From: Streptomyces liangshanensis
GTDB taxonomy: Bacteria > Actinomycetota > Actinomycetes > Streptomycetales > Streptomycetaceae
Direction of reading: 5' to 3'
DNA: 64,000 nucleotides
Assembly: GCF_011694815.1 (NCBI RefSeq)
Contig: NZ_CP050177.1
Coordinates: forward strand, 5,806,001 to 5,870,000
In this document: positions 55,147 through 63,906 of the stretch, piece by piece
Layout: each line of letters begins with the position of its first letter
How positions within the stretch are numbered: position 1 is the stretch's first letter
Notes under the pieces: generated by a model
Told to the model about the DNA's origin: nothing
Databases searched by the model: none
Seen by the model: the letters and a program-made list of their open reading frames with translations, nothing else
Made by a program: the position numbers and the translations under genes

Positions 55147-55160
55147 CCACCGCTGCGACT

Positions 55161-55250
55161 CACCGATCGTCCTCAATCGCCGGACGGGCTTGATTTTGCC
55201 CGCTGCGGGCACCGATCTTGAGCCCGTCCGGCGATTGAGGACAATCGGTG
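55161..55250. repeat. Dispersed Streptomyces-type palindromic repeat acting as terminator
   Basis: A 30-base arm starting CACCGATCGTCCTCAATCGC pairs with 55221-55250 with a single mismatch. A nested TGCCCGC/GCGGGCA hairpin lies in the loop. The segment with AGCCCGTCCGGCGATTGAGG is, from memory, found many times in Streptomyces chromosomes between convergent genes, as here (PimB-like and acyl-CoA ligase). Confidence 0.75.
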
Positions 55251-55255
55251 CAGGG

Positions 55256-57052
55256 CTACGCGGAGTAGATCGCTTCGATCTCGGAGGCGAACTCCGCCAC
55301 CACCACGTTCCGCTTCAGCTTCATCGACGGCGTCACATGCCCCCCGGCCTCCGTGAACTGCGAAGCCAGAATCCGGAACTTCCGCACCGACTCCGCCTTC
55401 GACACCGCCGCGTTCCCCTCGTCCACCGCCCGCTGGATCTCCGCCAGCAGGTCCGCGTCGAGGCGCAGCGTCGCCGCCGTGGACCCCGCGGGCTTGCCGT
55501 GGTCCGCCGCCCAGCGCGTCAGGAACTCCTCGTCCAGCGTGATCAGCGCCCCCACGAAGGGCCGCCCGTCGCCCACGACCATGCACTCCGCGACCAGCGC
55601 GTGCGCGCGGATGCGGTCCTCGATGACCGCGGGGGCGACGTTCTTGCCGCCCGCCGTCACCAGGATCTCCTTCTTGCGGCCGGTGATCGCGAGATACCCG
55701 TCCTCGTCCAGCGTGCCGATGTCACCCGTGTGGAACCACCCGTCGGCCAGCGCCTCCGCCGTCGCGGCCTTGTTGTTCCAGTACTCCGTGAACAGGTGCT
55801 CGCCGTGCAGCAGCACCTCCCCGTCGTCCGCGATCCGTACGACCGACCCCGGCAGCGGCTGCCCGACCGTGCCGATCTTCTGCCGGTCCCACGGGTTGAA
55901 CGACGTCGCCGCGCAGGACTCCGTCAGGCCGTACCCCTCCAGGACGGTGAACCCGACCCCCCGGAAGAAGTGCCCGAGCCGCTCGCCCAGCGGCGCGCCG
56001 CCGGAGATCGCGTACTCCCCGGCCCCGCCCAGCACCGCGCGGAGCTTGCGGTAGACGAGCCTGTCGAAGATCGTGTGCTTGATCCGCAGGCCCAGCGAGG
56101 GACCCCGGGGTGTGGACAGCGCGCGGCTGTACGCGATCGCCGTCCCCGCGGCCCGGTCGAAGATCTTGCCCTTGCCGTCGGCCCGGGCCTTCGCCCGCGC
56201 CCCGTTGTAGACCTTCTCGAACACGCGCGGCACCCCGAGGATCAGCGTCGGCCGGAACGCCGCCAGCTCCTCGGTGAGGTTCTTGATGTCGGGGACGCAG
56301 CCCAGCTTGATCGGCGCCATCACGGCCGCCACCTCGACCAGCCGCCCGAAGACGTGCGCGGCGGGCAGGAAGAGCAGGATCGAGCATTCACCCGTACGGA
56401 ACAGCGGCTTGAGCCGCTCCACCGCGTTCCCGCACTCGGCGAAGAACGCGCGGTGGGTGAGGACACAGCCCTTGGGGCGGCCGGTGGTGCCCGAGGTGTA
56501 GACGATCGTCGCCGGGTCGTCGGCCTTCGCGGACGACGCGCGCGCGTCGACGGTCGCGTCGTCGATCCCCGCCCCGCTCGCGACCAGCGCCTCCACGCCG
56601 CCCTTGTCGATCTGCCACACGTCCCGCAGCTCCGGCAGCGCGTCCCGGACCGAGGCCACCGTCTCCGCGTGCCCGTCGCTCTCCAGGATCACCGCGACCG
56701 ACCCGGAGTCGCCGAGGACCCACCGCACCTGCTCGGCCGAGCTGGTCTCGTACACCGGGACGGTCACCGCGCCGGCGGTCCAGATCGCGAAGTCCAGCAG
56801 CACCCACTCGTAGCGCGTACGGGACATCAGCGCGACCCGGTCGCCCGGCCGCACGCCGGCCGCGATCAGGCCCTTCGCCGTGGCTCTGATCTCGGCCAGG
56901 AACTGGACCGCGGTCACGTCCGTCCAGACGCCGTCCACCTTGCGGCCGAGGACGGCCACGTCGGGATGCTGGACGGCGTTGCGGCGGACGAGGTCCGTCA
57001 GATTGCCGTCCGCGGGGACCTCGTACAGGGCCGGAAGGCTGAACTCGCGCAA
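55256..57052 (-). CDS. Long-chain acyl-CoA synthetase (FadD15-like)
   Basis: 598 residues. Motifs of the ANL superfamily are present: P-loop IVYTSGTTGRPKGCVLTH, VFEKVYNGARAKA, GYGLTESCA and the hinge GYLAITGRKKEILVTAGGKNVAP. It activates long-chain fatty acids with ATP and CoA in the cytosol or at the membrane. The start is TTG 57052, supported by GAGGAG 11 bases upstream. Its place next to a PimB-like gene matches fadD15 in mycobacteria (recalled). Confidence 0.93.
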   Translation of the reverse strand: MREFSLPALYEVPADGNLTDLVRRNAVQHPDVAVLGRKVDGVWTDVTAVQFLAEIRATAKGLIAAGVRPGDRVALMSRTRYEWVLLDFAIWTAGAVTVPVYETSSAEQVRWVLGDSGSVAVILESDGHAETVASVRDALPELRDVWQIDKGGVEALVASGAGIDDATVDARASSAKADDPATIVYTSGTTGRPKGCVLTHRAFFAECGNAVERLKPLFRTGECSILLFLPAAHVFGRLVEVAAVMAPIKLGCVPDIKNLTEELAAFRPTLILGVPRVFEKVYNGARAKARADGKGKIFDRAAGTAIAYSRALSTPRGPSLGLRIKHTIFDRLVYRKLRAVLGGAGEYAISGGAPLGERLGHFFRGVGFTVLEGYGLTESCAATSFNPWDRQKIGTVGQPLPGSVVRIADDGEVLLHGEHLFTEYWNNKAATAEALADGWFHTGDIGTLDEDGYLAITGRKKEILVTAGGKNVAPAVIEDRIRAHALVAECMVVGDGRPFVGALITLDEEFLTRWAADHGKPAGSTAATLRLDADLLAEIQRAVDEGNAAVSKAESVRKFRILASQFTEAGGHVTPSMKLKRNVVVAEFASEIEAIYSA

Positions 57053-57320
57053 GACTGCTGCTCCTCATCGGGCGCCGGCGCCACGTCGGTGTGGTGCGCC
57101 GGCCGCGGTCCAAGATCGGGCAGGTGCTCGGTGGCTGCGAGCACGACCGGACTGCCCGGACGTTACCCACCGGTACGGACATCCGGATAGGGGGCCCCGG
57201 CGAGATGTTCCTCGCGTCACACGTTTTTGACGGTACCTCGCGCACAGTAGTCCACGCCTCCGACACCATGGAGGTAACCGCAGGTCCGGCCCCCTCTGCC
57301 GGGTGGGACGCCGCAGCCCC

Positions 57321-57326
57321 TAGGGT
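57321..57326 (+). promoter_or_regulatory. Probable -10 element, leaderless metallophosphoesterase mRNA
   Basis: TAGGGT ends 7 bases before ATG 57334 and no Shine-Dalgarno is present, so transcription probably starts at or next to the ATG. Confidence 0.5.
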
Positions 57327-57333
57327 GATCGTC

Positions 57334-58122
57334 ATGCGAGGTGCGCGAATGGGTACACGAGTCCACGTGGTCAGCGACGTGCACGGGAACACCCGGGCCC
57401 TCGCCACCGCCGGCGAGGGCGCCGACGCCCTGGTCTGTCTCGGTGACCTCGTGCTCTTCCTCGACTACGCCGACCACTCGCGCGGGATCTTCCCCGACCT
57501 GTTCGGCGTCGGGAACGCCGACCGGATCGTCGAACTGCGCACCGCCCGCCGCTTCGACGAGGCCAGGGACTTCGGCCGGGAGCTGTGGGCGACGCTGGAC
57601 GTCGAACCCTCCGCCGCCATCGAGGGGGCCGTACGCCGCCAGTACGCGGAGATGTTCGCGGTCCTCCCCACTCCTACGTACGCCACCTACGGCAACGTCG
57701 ACATCCCCACGCTCTGGCCCGAGTACGCCGGACCGGGCACGACCGTCCTCGACGGCGAGCGCGCCGAGATCGGCGGCCGCGTCTTCGGCTTCGTCGGCGG
57801 CGGCCTCCGGACCCCCATGCGCACCCCGTACGAGATCTCCGACGAGGAGTACGCCGCCAAGGTCGAGGCCCTCGGCGACGTCGACGTCCTGTGCTCCCAC
57901 ATCCCGCCGGACGTGCCCGAGTTGACGTACGACACCGTCGCCCGCCGCTTCGAACGCGGCAGCCGGGCACTCCTGGCCGCCATCCACCGTACGAAGCCCC
58001 GCTACGCCCTGTTCGGCCACGTGCACCAGCCTCTGGCACACCGGATGCGGGTCGGTGCCACGGAGTGCGTGAACGTCGGCCACTTCGCCGCCACCGGGCG
58101 CCCGTGGGCACTGGAATGGTGA
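57334..58122 (+). CDS. Metallophosphoesterase family protein
   Basis: 262 residues. Calcineurin-like metal-binding motifs are present: VVSDVHGN (D-x-H), LGDLVLFLDYAD, YGNVD in place of GNHD, CSHIPPDVPEL and FGHVHQPL. It hydrolyses a phosphoester of unknown identity. The ATG at 57334 is adopted; 57349 (MGTRVHVVSDVHGN) is possible. The upstream -10-like TAGGGT suggests a leaderless transcript. SRPBCC and ArsA-like genes follow closely. Confidence 0.88.
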   Translation: MRGARMGTRVHVVSDVHGNTRALATAGEGADALVCLGDLVLFLDYADHSRGIFPDLFGVGNADRIVELRTARRFDEARDFGRELWATLDVEPSAAIEGAVRRQYAEMFAVLPTPTYATYGNVDIPTLWPEYAGPGTTVLDGERAEIGGRVFGFVGGGLRTPMRTPYEISDEEYAAKVEALGDVDVLCSHIPPDVPELTYDTVARRFERGSRALLAAIHRTKPRYALFGHVHQPLAHRMRVGATECVNVGHFAATGRPWALEW

Positions 58123-58177
58123 CCGGCGCGGTCGCGATAGCCTGCACACCGCGTACCCAGCACTGAGGAGCACGGCG

Positions 58178-58627
58178 ATGGCGGAACACACCAGTTCGAG
58201 CATCACGATCGAGGCGGCACCGGCCGACGTCATGGGCGTGATCGCCGACTTCGCCCGCTATCCCGAGTGGACCGGCGAGGTGAAGGAGGCCGAGGTGCTC
58301 CAGCGCGACGCCCAGGGCCGCGCCGAGCAGGTCAGACTCGTCCTGGACGCCGGCGCGATCAAGGACGACCACACCCTCGCGTACACCTGGACGGGCGACG
58401 ACGAGGTCAGCTGGACGCTCGTGAAGTCCCAGATGCTGCGCTCGCTCGACGGCTCGTACCTCCTCGCGCCCGTCGGCGCCGGCGACCGCACGGAGGTCAC
58501 CTACCGGCTGACCGTCGACGTCAAGATCCCGATGCTCGGCATGATCAAGCGCAAGGCCGAGAAGGTCATCATCGACCGCGCGCTCGCCGGGCTGAAGAAG
58601 CGCGTCGAGTCCGTCCCCGGAGCCTGA
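58178..58627 (+). CDS. SRPBCC (polyketide cyclase/START-like) protein
   Basis: 149 residues, a single helix-grip fold: ITIEAAPADVMGVIADFARYPEWTGEVKEAEVL at the start and a long C-terminal helix (KRKAEKVIIDRALAGLKKRVES). These proteins bind hydrophobic ligands or lipids in a cavity. The gene ends 5 bases before the ArsA-like gene, so they are co-transcribed; the same pairing is recalled for Rv2185c-Rv2184c. Confidence 0.88.
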   Translation: MAEHTSSSITIEAAPADVMGVIADFARYPEWTGEVKEAEVLQRDAQGRAEQVRLVLDAGAIKDDHTLAYTWTGDDEVSWTLVKSQMLRSLDGSYLLAPVGAGDRTEVTYRLTVDVKIPMLGMIKRKAEKVIIDRALAGLKKRVESVPGA

Positions 58628-58632
58628 CCCGT

Positions 58633-59844
58633 ATGCGTACGGTCCTCGTCACCGGTCCCGGCGGTGCGGGCCGTACGACGGTCGCCGCGGCCACCGCCCT
58701 CGCCACCGCCCGGAGCGGCGGCCGCACGCTGCTGCTGTCCGCCGACCCCCTCGACACCCTCCTCGGCACGCCCCCGGGCCCCGGTCCCGCCGACCCCGCG
58801 TGGATCAGGGACGGCCTGTGGGCCGCGCGCGTCGACTCCGGTGACCACTTCCGTACGGAACTGCTCGCCCTCCAGGAACGGGTCACCCCCGCCCTCGACC
58901 TGCTCGGCGCCCGCCCGCTGCGCGAGGAGGAGCTCACCGAACTCCCCGGCAGCGGCCAGTTCGCCCTGCTGCACGCCCTGCGCCGGGCCGCGGAAGGCGA
59001 CTGGGACGTCCTCGTCGTCGACCTGCCCCCGCCGCGCGAGGCCCTCGCCACCCTCGCCCTGCCCGAACAGCTGCGCCGCTACCTGCGCCGGCTGCTGCCC
59101 CGGGAACGGCAGGCCGCGCGCGCCCTGCGCCCGATGATGGCCCAGCTGGCCGGCGTCCCCATGCCCGCCCAGTGGCTGTACGACATGGCCGCCCACCGGG
59201 ACGCCGAGCTGGCCGCCGTCCAGTCGGTGATCGAGGACCGCGGGACCACCCTGCGCCTGGTCGCCGAACCAGGACCCGCCGGGGAGGAGGCCCTGCGCCT
59301 CGCCCGCGCCGGGGCCGCCCTGTACGGCCTGGCCGTCGACCCGCTCGTACCGAACCGGCTGCTGCCGCAGGACTCCGCCGACCCCTGGCTGGCGACCCTG
59401 GCCGCCCAGCAGCGCAAGAGCCTGGACGCGTGGCGCGGCACCGGAACACACCCGGCCGATGCCCTGCGCCCCGTGACCCACCTGGGCCGCGACCCGCACG
59501 GACCCGACGACCTGGCCCTGCTGGACACGGCCGCCGGCGGACTCGCCGTGGACCCGGACGGACCGGCCGGGACGGGCCCCCGCGAGGAACCCGGGCGGGT
59601 CGAGGACCGCCTCGCCGAGGACGGCCTGCTGGTCTGGTGCCTCCCGCTGCCCGGCGTCGCCAAGAGCGAACTCACCCTCGTGCGCCGGGACGACGAACTC
59701 GTCCTCACCGTCGGCCCGTTCCGCCGGATCGTGCCGCTGCCCTCCGTGCTGCGCCGCTGCACGGTCGCCGGGGCGGCCCTCACGGACGGCCTGCTGCGCG
59801 TCAGGTTCACCCCCGACCCCGCCCTGTGGCCGCGTTCGAACTGA
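58633..59844 (+). CDS. ArsA-like ATPase with altered Walker A motif
   Basis: 403 residues. The N-terminal region matches ArsA/Get3 P-loop proteins, but the motif reads GPGGAGRTT (8-16): the Lys of GKGGVGKTT is Pro9 and the catalytic Lys is Arg14. LLLSADPLDTLLG and VVDLPPPREAL stand for switch regions. The C-terminal ~80 residues (LVWCLPLPGVAKSELTLVRRDDELVLTVGPFRR) form an ArsA_HSP20-like beta domain. ATP hydrolysis is doubtful; a scaffold or sensor role is possible. Confidence 0.85.
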   Translation: MRTVLVTGPGGAGRTTVAAATALATARSGGRTLLLSADPLDTLLGTPPGPGPADPAWIRDGLWAARVDSGDHFRTELLALQERVTPALDLLGARPLREEELTELPGSGQFALLHALRRAAEGDWDVLVVDLPPPREALATLALPEQLRRYLRRLLPRERQAARALRPMMAQLAGVPMPAQWLYDMAAHRDAELAAVQSVIEDRGTTLRLVAEPGPAGEEALRLARAGAALYGLAVDPLVPNRLLPQDSADPWLATLAAQQRKSLDAWRGTGTHPADALRPVTHLGRDPHGPDDLALLDTAAGGLAVDPDGPAGTGPREEPGRVEDRLAEDGLLVWCLPLPGVAKSELTLVRRDDELVLTVGPFRRIVPLPSVLRRCTVAGAALTDGLLRVRFTPDPALWPRSN

Positions 59845-59912
59845 ACGACGTACCGCCGTTCGGGTACCGTCGGAGGTACACCCTTCCGCCGTCCCTGACG
59901 CAGGAGAACCCC

Positions 59913-60458
59913 ATGAGCGAATCCACCGAGCGCCCCGCCGCCGACTCGGACGCCTGGGCCACGGCGTGCGCCGAGGACCTGGAGGCGGAGAAGGCCCGCC
60001 GCCGGGCCGTCCACGGCCGCCCGCCCGCCTCCGCCTCCGAGGAACTGCGCAAGCTGGTCGACGCCGTCACCGACAAGGTCACCTCGCTCCAGAACCCGCT
60101 GTTCGGCATGGCCGCCCAGGGCGCCGTCCAGCAGTTCATCAACCAGGCCAGGGCCGCCGTCGAACCGGTCATCGAGCGCAACCCCGGCGTCTTCGACCAC
60201 CTCGCCGCCGCGGGCAACGAGCTGCTCGCCGCCTACCGCGACGCGGTCGAGGGCCAGGAGAGCCGCTGGACCAAGGGACCGTCCGACGGACGGGACGTAC
60301 CGCCCGCGGAGCGTACGGACGGCGTGAAGGGGTACGGAAACGACGAGCAGGCCTTTCCTGGCGCCCCGGGTGTCACGGACGACACGAAAAGCTCCGACGA
60401 CCCCACGGACCCCAGGGACGAAGGACCAGGTCCGGGCGGCCGCATCGACCTGGACTGA
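59913..60458 (+). CDS. DUF5304 protein, SCO2127-like
   Basis: 181 residues: an acidic N terminus, a helical middle (SEELRKLVDAVTDKVTSLQNPLFGMAAQG...FINQARAAVEPVIE) and a disordered Asp/Gly-rich tail. AGGAG lies before ATG 59913. In S. coelicolor the corresponding gene SCO2127 lies directly upstream of glkA and has been reported to stimulate glucose kinase expression and catabolite repression; the mechanism is unclear. The same arrangement here supports that assignment. Confidence 0.82.
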   Translation: MSESTERPAADSDAWATACAEDLEAEKARRRAVHGRPPASASEELRKLVDAVTDKVTSLQNPLFGMAAQGAVQQFINQARAAVEPVIERNPGVFDHLAAAGNELLAAYRDAVEGQESRWTKGPSDGRDVPPAERTDGVKGYGNDEQAFPGAPGVTDDTKSSDDPTDPRDEGPGPGGRIDLD

Positions 60459-60550
60459 ACAGCCGGTCCGAAGCACCGGACCGACCGGGCGGGCGCCCGC
60501 CCTCGGGTACGGTTGGCCTTAGCGGGGCACGACCGAAAACTGAGGGACTC

Positions 60551-61492
60551 ATGGGACTCACCATCGGCGTCGACATCGGCGGCACCAAGATCGCGGCGGG
60601 CGTGGTCGACGAAGAGGGCACCATCAGGGGAATGCACAAGGTGCCCACCCCGCAGACGGCCGAAGGCATCGTCGACGCGATCTGCGCCGCCGTCTCCGGT
60701 GCGGGCGAGGGACACCAGATCGAGGCGGTCGGCATCGGCGCCGCCGGCTACGTGGACGACAAGCGCGCCACCGTCCTGTTCGCGCCGAACATCAACTGGC
60801 GGCACGAACCGCTCAAGGACAAGGTCGAACAGCGCGTCGGGCTGCCGGTCGTCGTCGAGAACGACGCGAACGCCGCCGCCTGGGGCGAGTACAGGTTCGG
60901 GGCCGGGCAGGGCCACGACGACGTCATCTGCATCACCCTCGGCACCGGACTCGGCGGGGGCATCATCATCGGCAACAAGCTGCGCCGCGGACGCTTCGGC
61001 GTGGCGGCGGAGTTCGGCCACATCCGGGTCGTCCCCGACGGGCTGCTGTGCGGGTGCGGCAGCCAGGGCTGCTGGGAGCAGTACGCGTCCGGCCGCGCCC
61101 TGGTCCGGTACGCGCGCCAGCGCGCCAACGCCACGCCGGAGAACGCCGCGACGCTGCTCGGTCTCGGCGACGGCACCCCCGAGGGCATCGAGGGCAGGCA
61201 CATCAGCGCCGCCGCCCGCGCCGGTGACCCGGTGGCCGTCGACTCCTTCCGGGAGCTGGCCCGTTGGGCGGGCGCGGGCCTGGCCGACCTGGCCTCGCTC
61301 TTCGACCCGTCCGCGTTCATCGTCGGCGGAGGCGTGTCGGACGAGGGCGAGTTGGTCCTCGACCCGATCCGCAAGTCCTTCCGCCGCTGGCTGATCGGCG
61401 GCGAGTGGCGGCCGCACGCCCAGGTGCTCGCGGCCCAACTGGGCGGCGAGGCCGGGCTGGTGGGCGCCGCGGACCTGGCCAGACAGGGCTGA
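60551..61492 (+). CDS. glkA: ROK-family glucokinase
   Basis: 313 residues. The ATP-binding DIGGTKIAAGVVD (8-20), glucose-binding ENDANAAAWGE, EFGHIRVVPDG and the zinc-binding CGCGSQGCWEQYASG motifs are all present. It phosphorylates glucose and mediates glucose repression in Streptomyces. TTGGCCTTAGC upstream of the start may contain promoter elements. The neighbour upstream is the SCO2127-like gene. Confidence 0.95.
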   Translation: MGLTIGVDIGGTKIAAGVVDEEGTIRGMHKVPTPQTAEGIVDAICAAVSGAGEGHQIEAVGIGAAGYVDDKRATVLFAPNINWRHEPLKDKVEQRVGLPVVVENDANAAAWGEYRFGAGQGHDDVICITLGTGLGGGIIIGNKLRRGRFGVAAEFGHIRVVPDGLLCGCGSQGCWEQYASGRALVRYARQRANATPENAATLLGLGDGTPEGIEGRHISAAARAGDPVAVDSFRELARWAGAGLADLASLFDPSAFIVGGGVSDEGELVLDPIRKSFRRWLIGGEWRPHAQVLAAQLGGEAGLVGAADLARQG

Positions 61493-61502
61493 GCCGTACG
61501 AC

Positions 61503-61553
61503 TGTGCCCGTCGCACCCGCCGGACAGACCCTGGCGGGGGTGCGGCGGGCACA
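61503..61553 (+). terminator. Terminator after glkA
   Basis: TGTGCCCGTCGCACCC pairs with GGGTGCGGCGGGCACA (one G-T pair), extended by GCC/GGC, about 10 bases past the stop. Confidence 0.75.
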
Positions 61554-61644
61554 GCCATGTCCGGGGAGGCGCGGGGCGGGTGCCCGGCGGCCGGACGGCG
61601 TGGTGGCGGCCGGTGTCGGCGCGGAACCTCGTGTGCCCCTCACG

Positions 61645-61650
61645 TAATCT
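61645..61650 (+). promoter_or_regulatory. Probable -10 element, leaderless EEP-domain mRNA
   Basis: TAATCT ends 7 bases before ATG 61658, with no ribosome binding site between. Confidence 0.5.
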
Positions 61651-61657
61651 GGTGACC

Positions 61658-62413
61658 ATGGAAATGCCGCCACCGCTGCCCGACTCCCGTACCGAGCCGG
61701 ACGGTTCGGCCGTGATCCGGGTCCTCAGCTACAACATCCGCTCGATGCGGGACGACCGTGAGGCACTCGTCCGGGTGATCAAGGCCTGCGCGCCCGACCT
61801 GGTGCTGATCCAGGAGGCCCCGCTGTTCTTCCGCTGGCGCAAGCGCGCCGCTTGGCTCGCCTCCCGCACCGACCTCGTGGTGCTGAGCGGCGGGGGCACC
61901 GCGGCCGGCCCGCTGCTGCTCTGCTCGCTGCGCGCGACCGTGGAGCGGACCGAGGACGTCCTGCTGCCCCGTACCCCCGGTCTGCACCGGCGCGGGTTCG
62001 CGACGGCGGTCGTCCGGTTCGGGCGGGCCAGGCTCGGGGTGCTCAGCTGCCACCTGAGCCTGGACGCCACCGAACGCGAGGCGCAGGCGGGGATGCTGCT
62101 CGACCGCCTCGACGGGCTGGACGTCCCCCACGCGGTCGCGGGCGGCGACCTCAACGAGCCGCCGGACCGGGGCGCCTTCCGGCGGCTGGCGGCCAAGCTC
62201 CAGGACTGCTGGTCGGCCGCGCCGTGGGGCGGGGAGCACACCTGGGTACGGAGCGGGCCGCCCCGGCGCATCGACGCGCTCTTCGCCACGGAGGGCGTGG
62301 AGGTGCTCGGCTGCGGCGTGCCGCGCGGCCTGCCCGGCCTCACCGACCATGACCTGAGGACGGCCACGGACCACCTGCCGGTCCTGGCCGCGGTACGCGT
62401 CCCCGCGTCCTGA
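61658..62413 (+). CDS. Endonuclease/exonuclease/phosphatase (EEP) family hydrolase
   Basis: 251 residues. The fold motifs are LSYNIRSMRDD, LVLIQEAP (Glu), CHLSLDATERE, VAGGDLNEPPD (catalytic Asp/Asn) and the C-terminal TDHLPVLAAV (His). The substrate may be a phospholipid, a nucleic acid or an inositol phosphate. ATG 61658 sits 7 bases after a TAATCT -10 match, so the mRNA is probably leaderless. Confidence 0.88.
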   Translation: MEMPPPLPDSRTEPDGSAVIRVLSYNIRSMRDDREALVRVIKACAPDLVLIQEAPLFFRWRKRAAWLASRTDLVVLSGGGTAAGPLLLCSLRATVERTEDVLLPRTPGLHRRGFATAVVRFGRARLGVLSCHLSLDATEREAQAGMLLDRLDGLDVPHAVAGGDLNEPPDRGAFRRLAAKLQDCWSAAPWGGEHTWVRSGPPRRIDALFATEGVEVLGCGVPRGLPGLTDHDLRTATDHLPVLAAVRVPAS

Positions 62414-62421
62414 ACGCGGGC

Positions 62422-62452
62422 CGGCCCGGGCGCACCGACACCGCCCGGGCCG
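62422..62452. terminator. Bidirectional terminator
   Basis: CGGCCCGGGCG / CGCCCGGGCCG, a perfect 11-bp stem with a 9-base loop, between convergent genes. Confidence 0.65.
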
Positions 62453-62495
62453 CGAGCCCTGTGCTTCAAGCCCTGTGCTTCCTGCCGCGTGAGCG

Positions 62496-63134
62496 CTACA
62501 CCACCGCGCCGCGGCCCGGGTCGTCGTCCTCCTCGTCGCCGTGGCTCATCCGCGCCACCAGCGTGGCGAACCCGCCCAGGAAGCCGCCCACGCAGATCGT
62601 GGTCAGCCACCACGTCATGTCCCACTGGAGCAGCACGGCGACCAGCATCAGCACGGGACCGCCCACCACCCCCAGCCAGGCGAACTTCGACGTGACGTCG
62701 GCCTCCGGCAGCGGCGGCGGCTCCGGCGGGACGAAGTGCCCCTCGTCGTCCGACTCCTCCGCCGGCGCGTAGTCACGCGGGCCCGCCACCGGGGAACCCA
62801 CCCCGGGGGCGAAGATCACCGAACCCCCCAGCGGGGGCCTCACCTCGTCCGTACCGCCGTCCGCCCCGCCGTCGCGGGGCTGGTCCGCGGTCTTTTCCGC
62901 GCCGTTCTCAGGATGCTTCTCGGAACCCTTGTCCGGGGACGAGCCGTCCGGCTCCTGGCCGCCCCCGGTGCTGTTCGTCCCGCCCTCCAGCAGGGCCAGG
63001 CCGTCCACCGACTTGAACGGCTTGGCGCCCGGGGGGTCCGCGGGCTCGTCGCCGTACCCGGCCACGATCGCCGCCCAGGCGGCGTCCTCGTCGATCGGCT
63101 GCGGCTCGCGGTCCGCGTCATGTTGCTCAGCCAC
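62496..63134 (-). CDS. Acidic membrane protein, function unknown
   Basis: 212 residues. A long acidic, Gly/Pro-rich, probably disordered N-terminal part (about 145 residues) precedes two membrane helices (FAWLGVVGGPVLMLVAVLL and TWWLTTICVGGFLGGFATLVA) and a short acidic tail. AAGGGGAG lies 8 bases before GTG 63134, which overlaps the upstream esterase stop by 8 bases, so the two are coupled. Similar proteins are seen in Streptomyces; role unknown. Confidence 0.8.
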   Translation of the reverse strand: MAEQHDADREPQPIDEDAAWAAIVAGYGDEPADPPGAKPFKSVDGLALLEGGTNSTGGGQEPDGSSPDKGSEKHPENGAEKTADQPRDGGADGGTDEVRPPLGGSVIFAPGVGSPVAGPRDYAPAEESDDEGHFVPPEPPPLPEADVTSKFAWLGVVGGPVLMLVAVLLQWDMTWWLTTICVGGFLGGFATLVARMSHGDEEDDDPGRGAVV

Positions 63135-63906
63135 CGGTGGTGCTCCCCTTCTTCCCGACAGTCGGAGCGAGCCGGCCGATGAACGCGTGACTCTCCTCGA
63201 AGATCCGCTCCGCGTCATGGTCCAACGTCGCGACGTGGTAGCTCTGTTCCAGCAGGACCTCCCGGACATCCGTCGAGGAGACCCGGGACAGCACCCGGGC
63301 GGAGTCGGAGGGGGGCACCACATGGTCCCGAGGACTGCGCAACAGCAGCAGCGGCTGCGTCACCTGGGGCAGCGCCGCGTCCACCAGACGGAACAGCCTC
63401 CCCAGGGAGTAGGCGGCGTGCAGGGGCGTCCGGGTGTAGCCCAGTTCGACCTTCCCGTCCTTGGCGATGTCGTTCGCCAGCCCCCCGACCGAGGGGATCA
63501 CGTGCCGCAGCACCGGCAGCGCGTACGCCGCCGCCCCGTGCATCCGCACCGCCGGGTTGACGACGACGATCCCGCTGATCGCCGCCCCGTGCTTGGCGGC
63601 CAGCCGCAGCGTCAGGGCCCCGCCCATGGAGAGCCCGGCGACGAAGACCTGCGCGCACCGCTCCCGCAGCTCGCGCAGCTCCCGGTCCACCTCCGCGTAC
63701 CAGTCCTGCCACCGGGTGGACTGCATGTCCTGCCAGCGGGTGCCGTGCCCGGGCAGCAGCGGCAGCGACACCGTCAGCCCGCGCTCCGCCAGATACTCGC
63801 CCCAGGGACGCATCGACTGGGGGGAACCGGTGAAGCCGTGACAGAGGAGGACGCCGGCCTCGCCGCCCTCGTGGTGGTACGGCTCGGCTCCAGGAAGGAC
63901 CGGCAC
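63127..63906 (-). CDS. Alpha/beta hydrolase, carboxylesterase / monoacylglycerol lipase type
   Basis: 259 residues. LLCHGFTGSPQSMRPWGEYLAERG is the oxyanion/lid region. The nucleophile elbow is GLSMGG (Ser93 region). The acid is probably in SPRDHVVPPSD and the His in SYHVATLDHD. It resembles the Est30/Est55-like thermostable carboxylesterase family. AGGAG precedes GTG 63906. The natural substrate is unknown, probably short acyl esters or monoglycerides. Confidence 0.9.
   Translation of the reverse strand: MPVLPGAEPYHHEGGEAGVLLCHGFTGSPQSMRPWGEYLAERGLTVSLPLLPGHGTRWQDMQSTRWQDWYAEVDRELRELRERCAQVFVAGLSMGGALTLRLAAKHGAAISGIVVVNPAVRMHGAAAYALPVLRHVIPSVGGLANDIAKDGKVELGYTRTPLHAAYSLGRLFRLVDAALPQVTQPLLLLRSPRDHVVPPSDSARVLSRVSSTDVREVLLEQSYHVATLDHDAERIFEESHAFIGRLAPTVGKKGSTTGG

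Noticed and set aside
57053..57333. Upstream extension of the metallophosphoesterase frame to 57091
   Set aside because: The added residues do not resemble the family, and a -10-like TAGGGT just before ATG 57334 indicates that the gene starts there.
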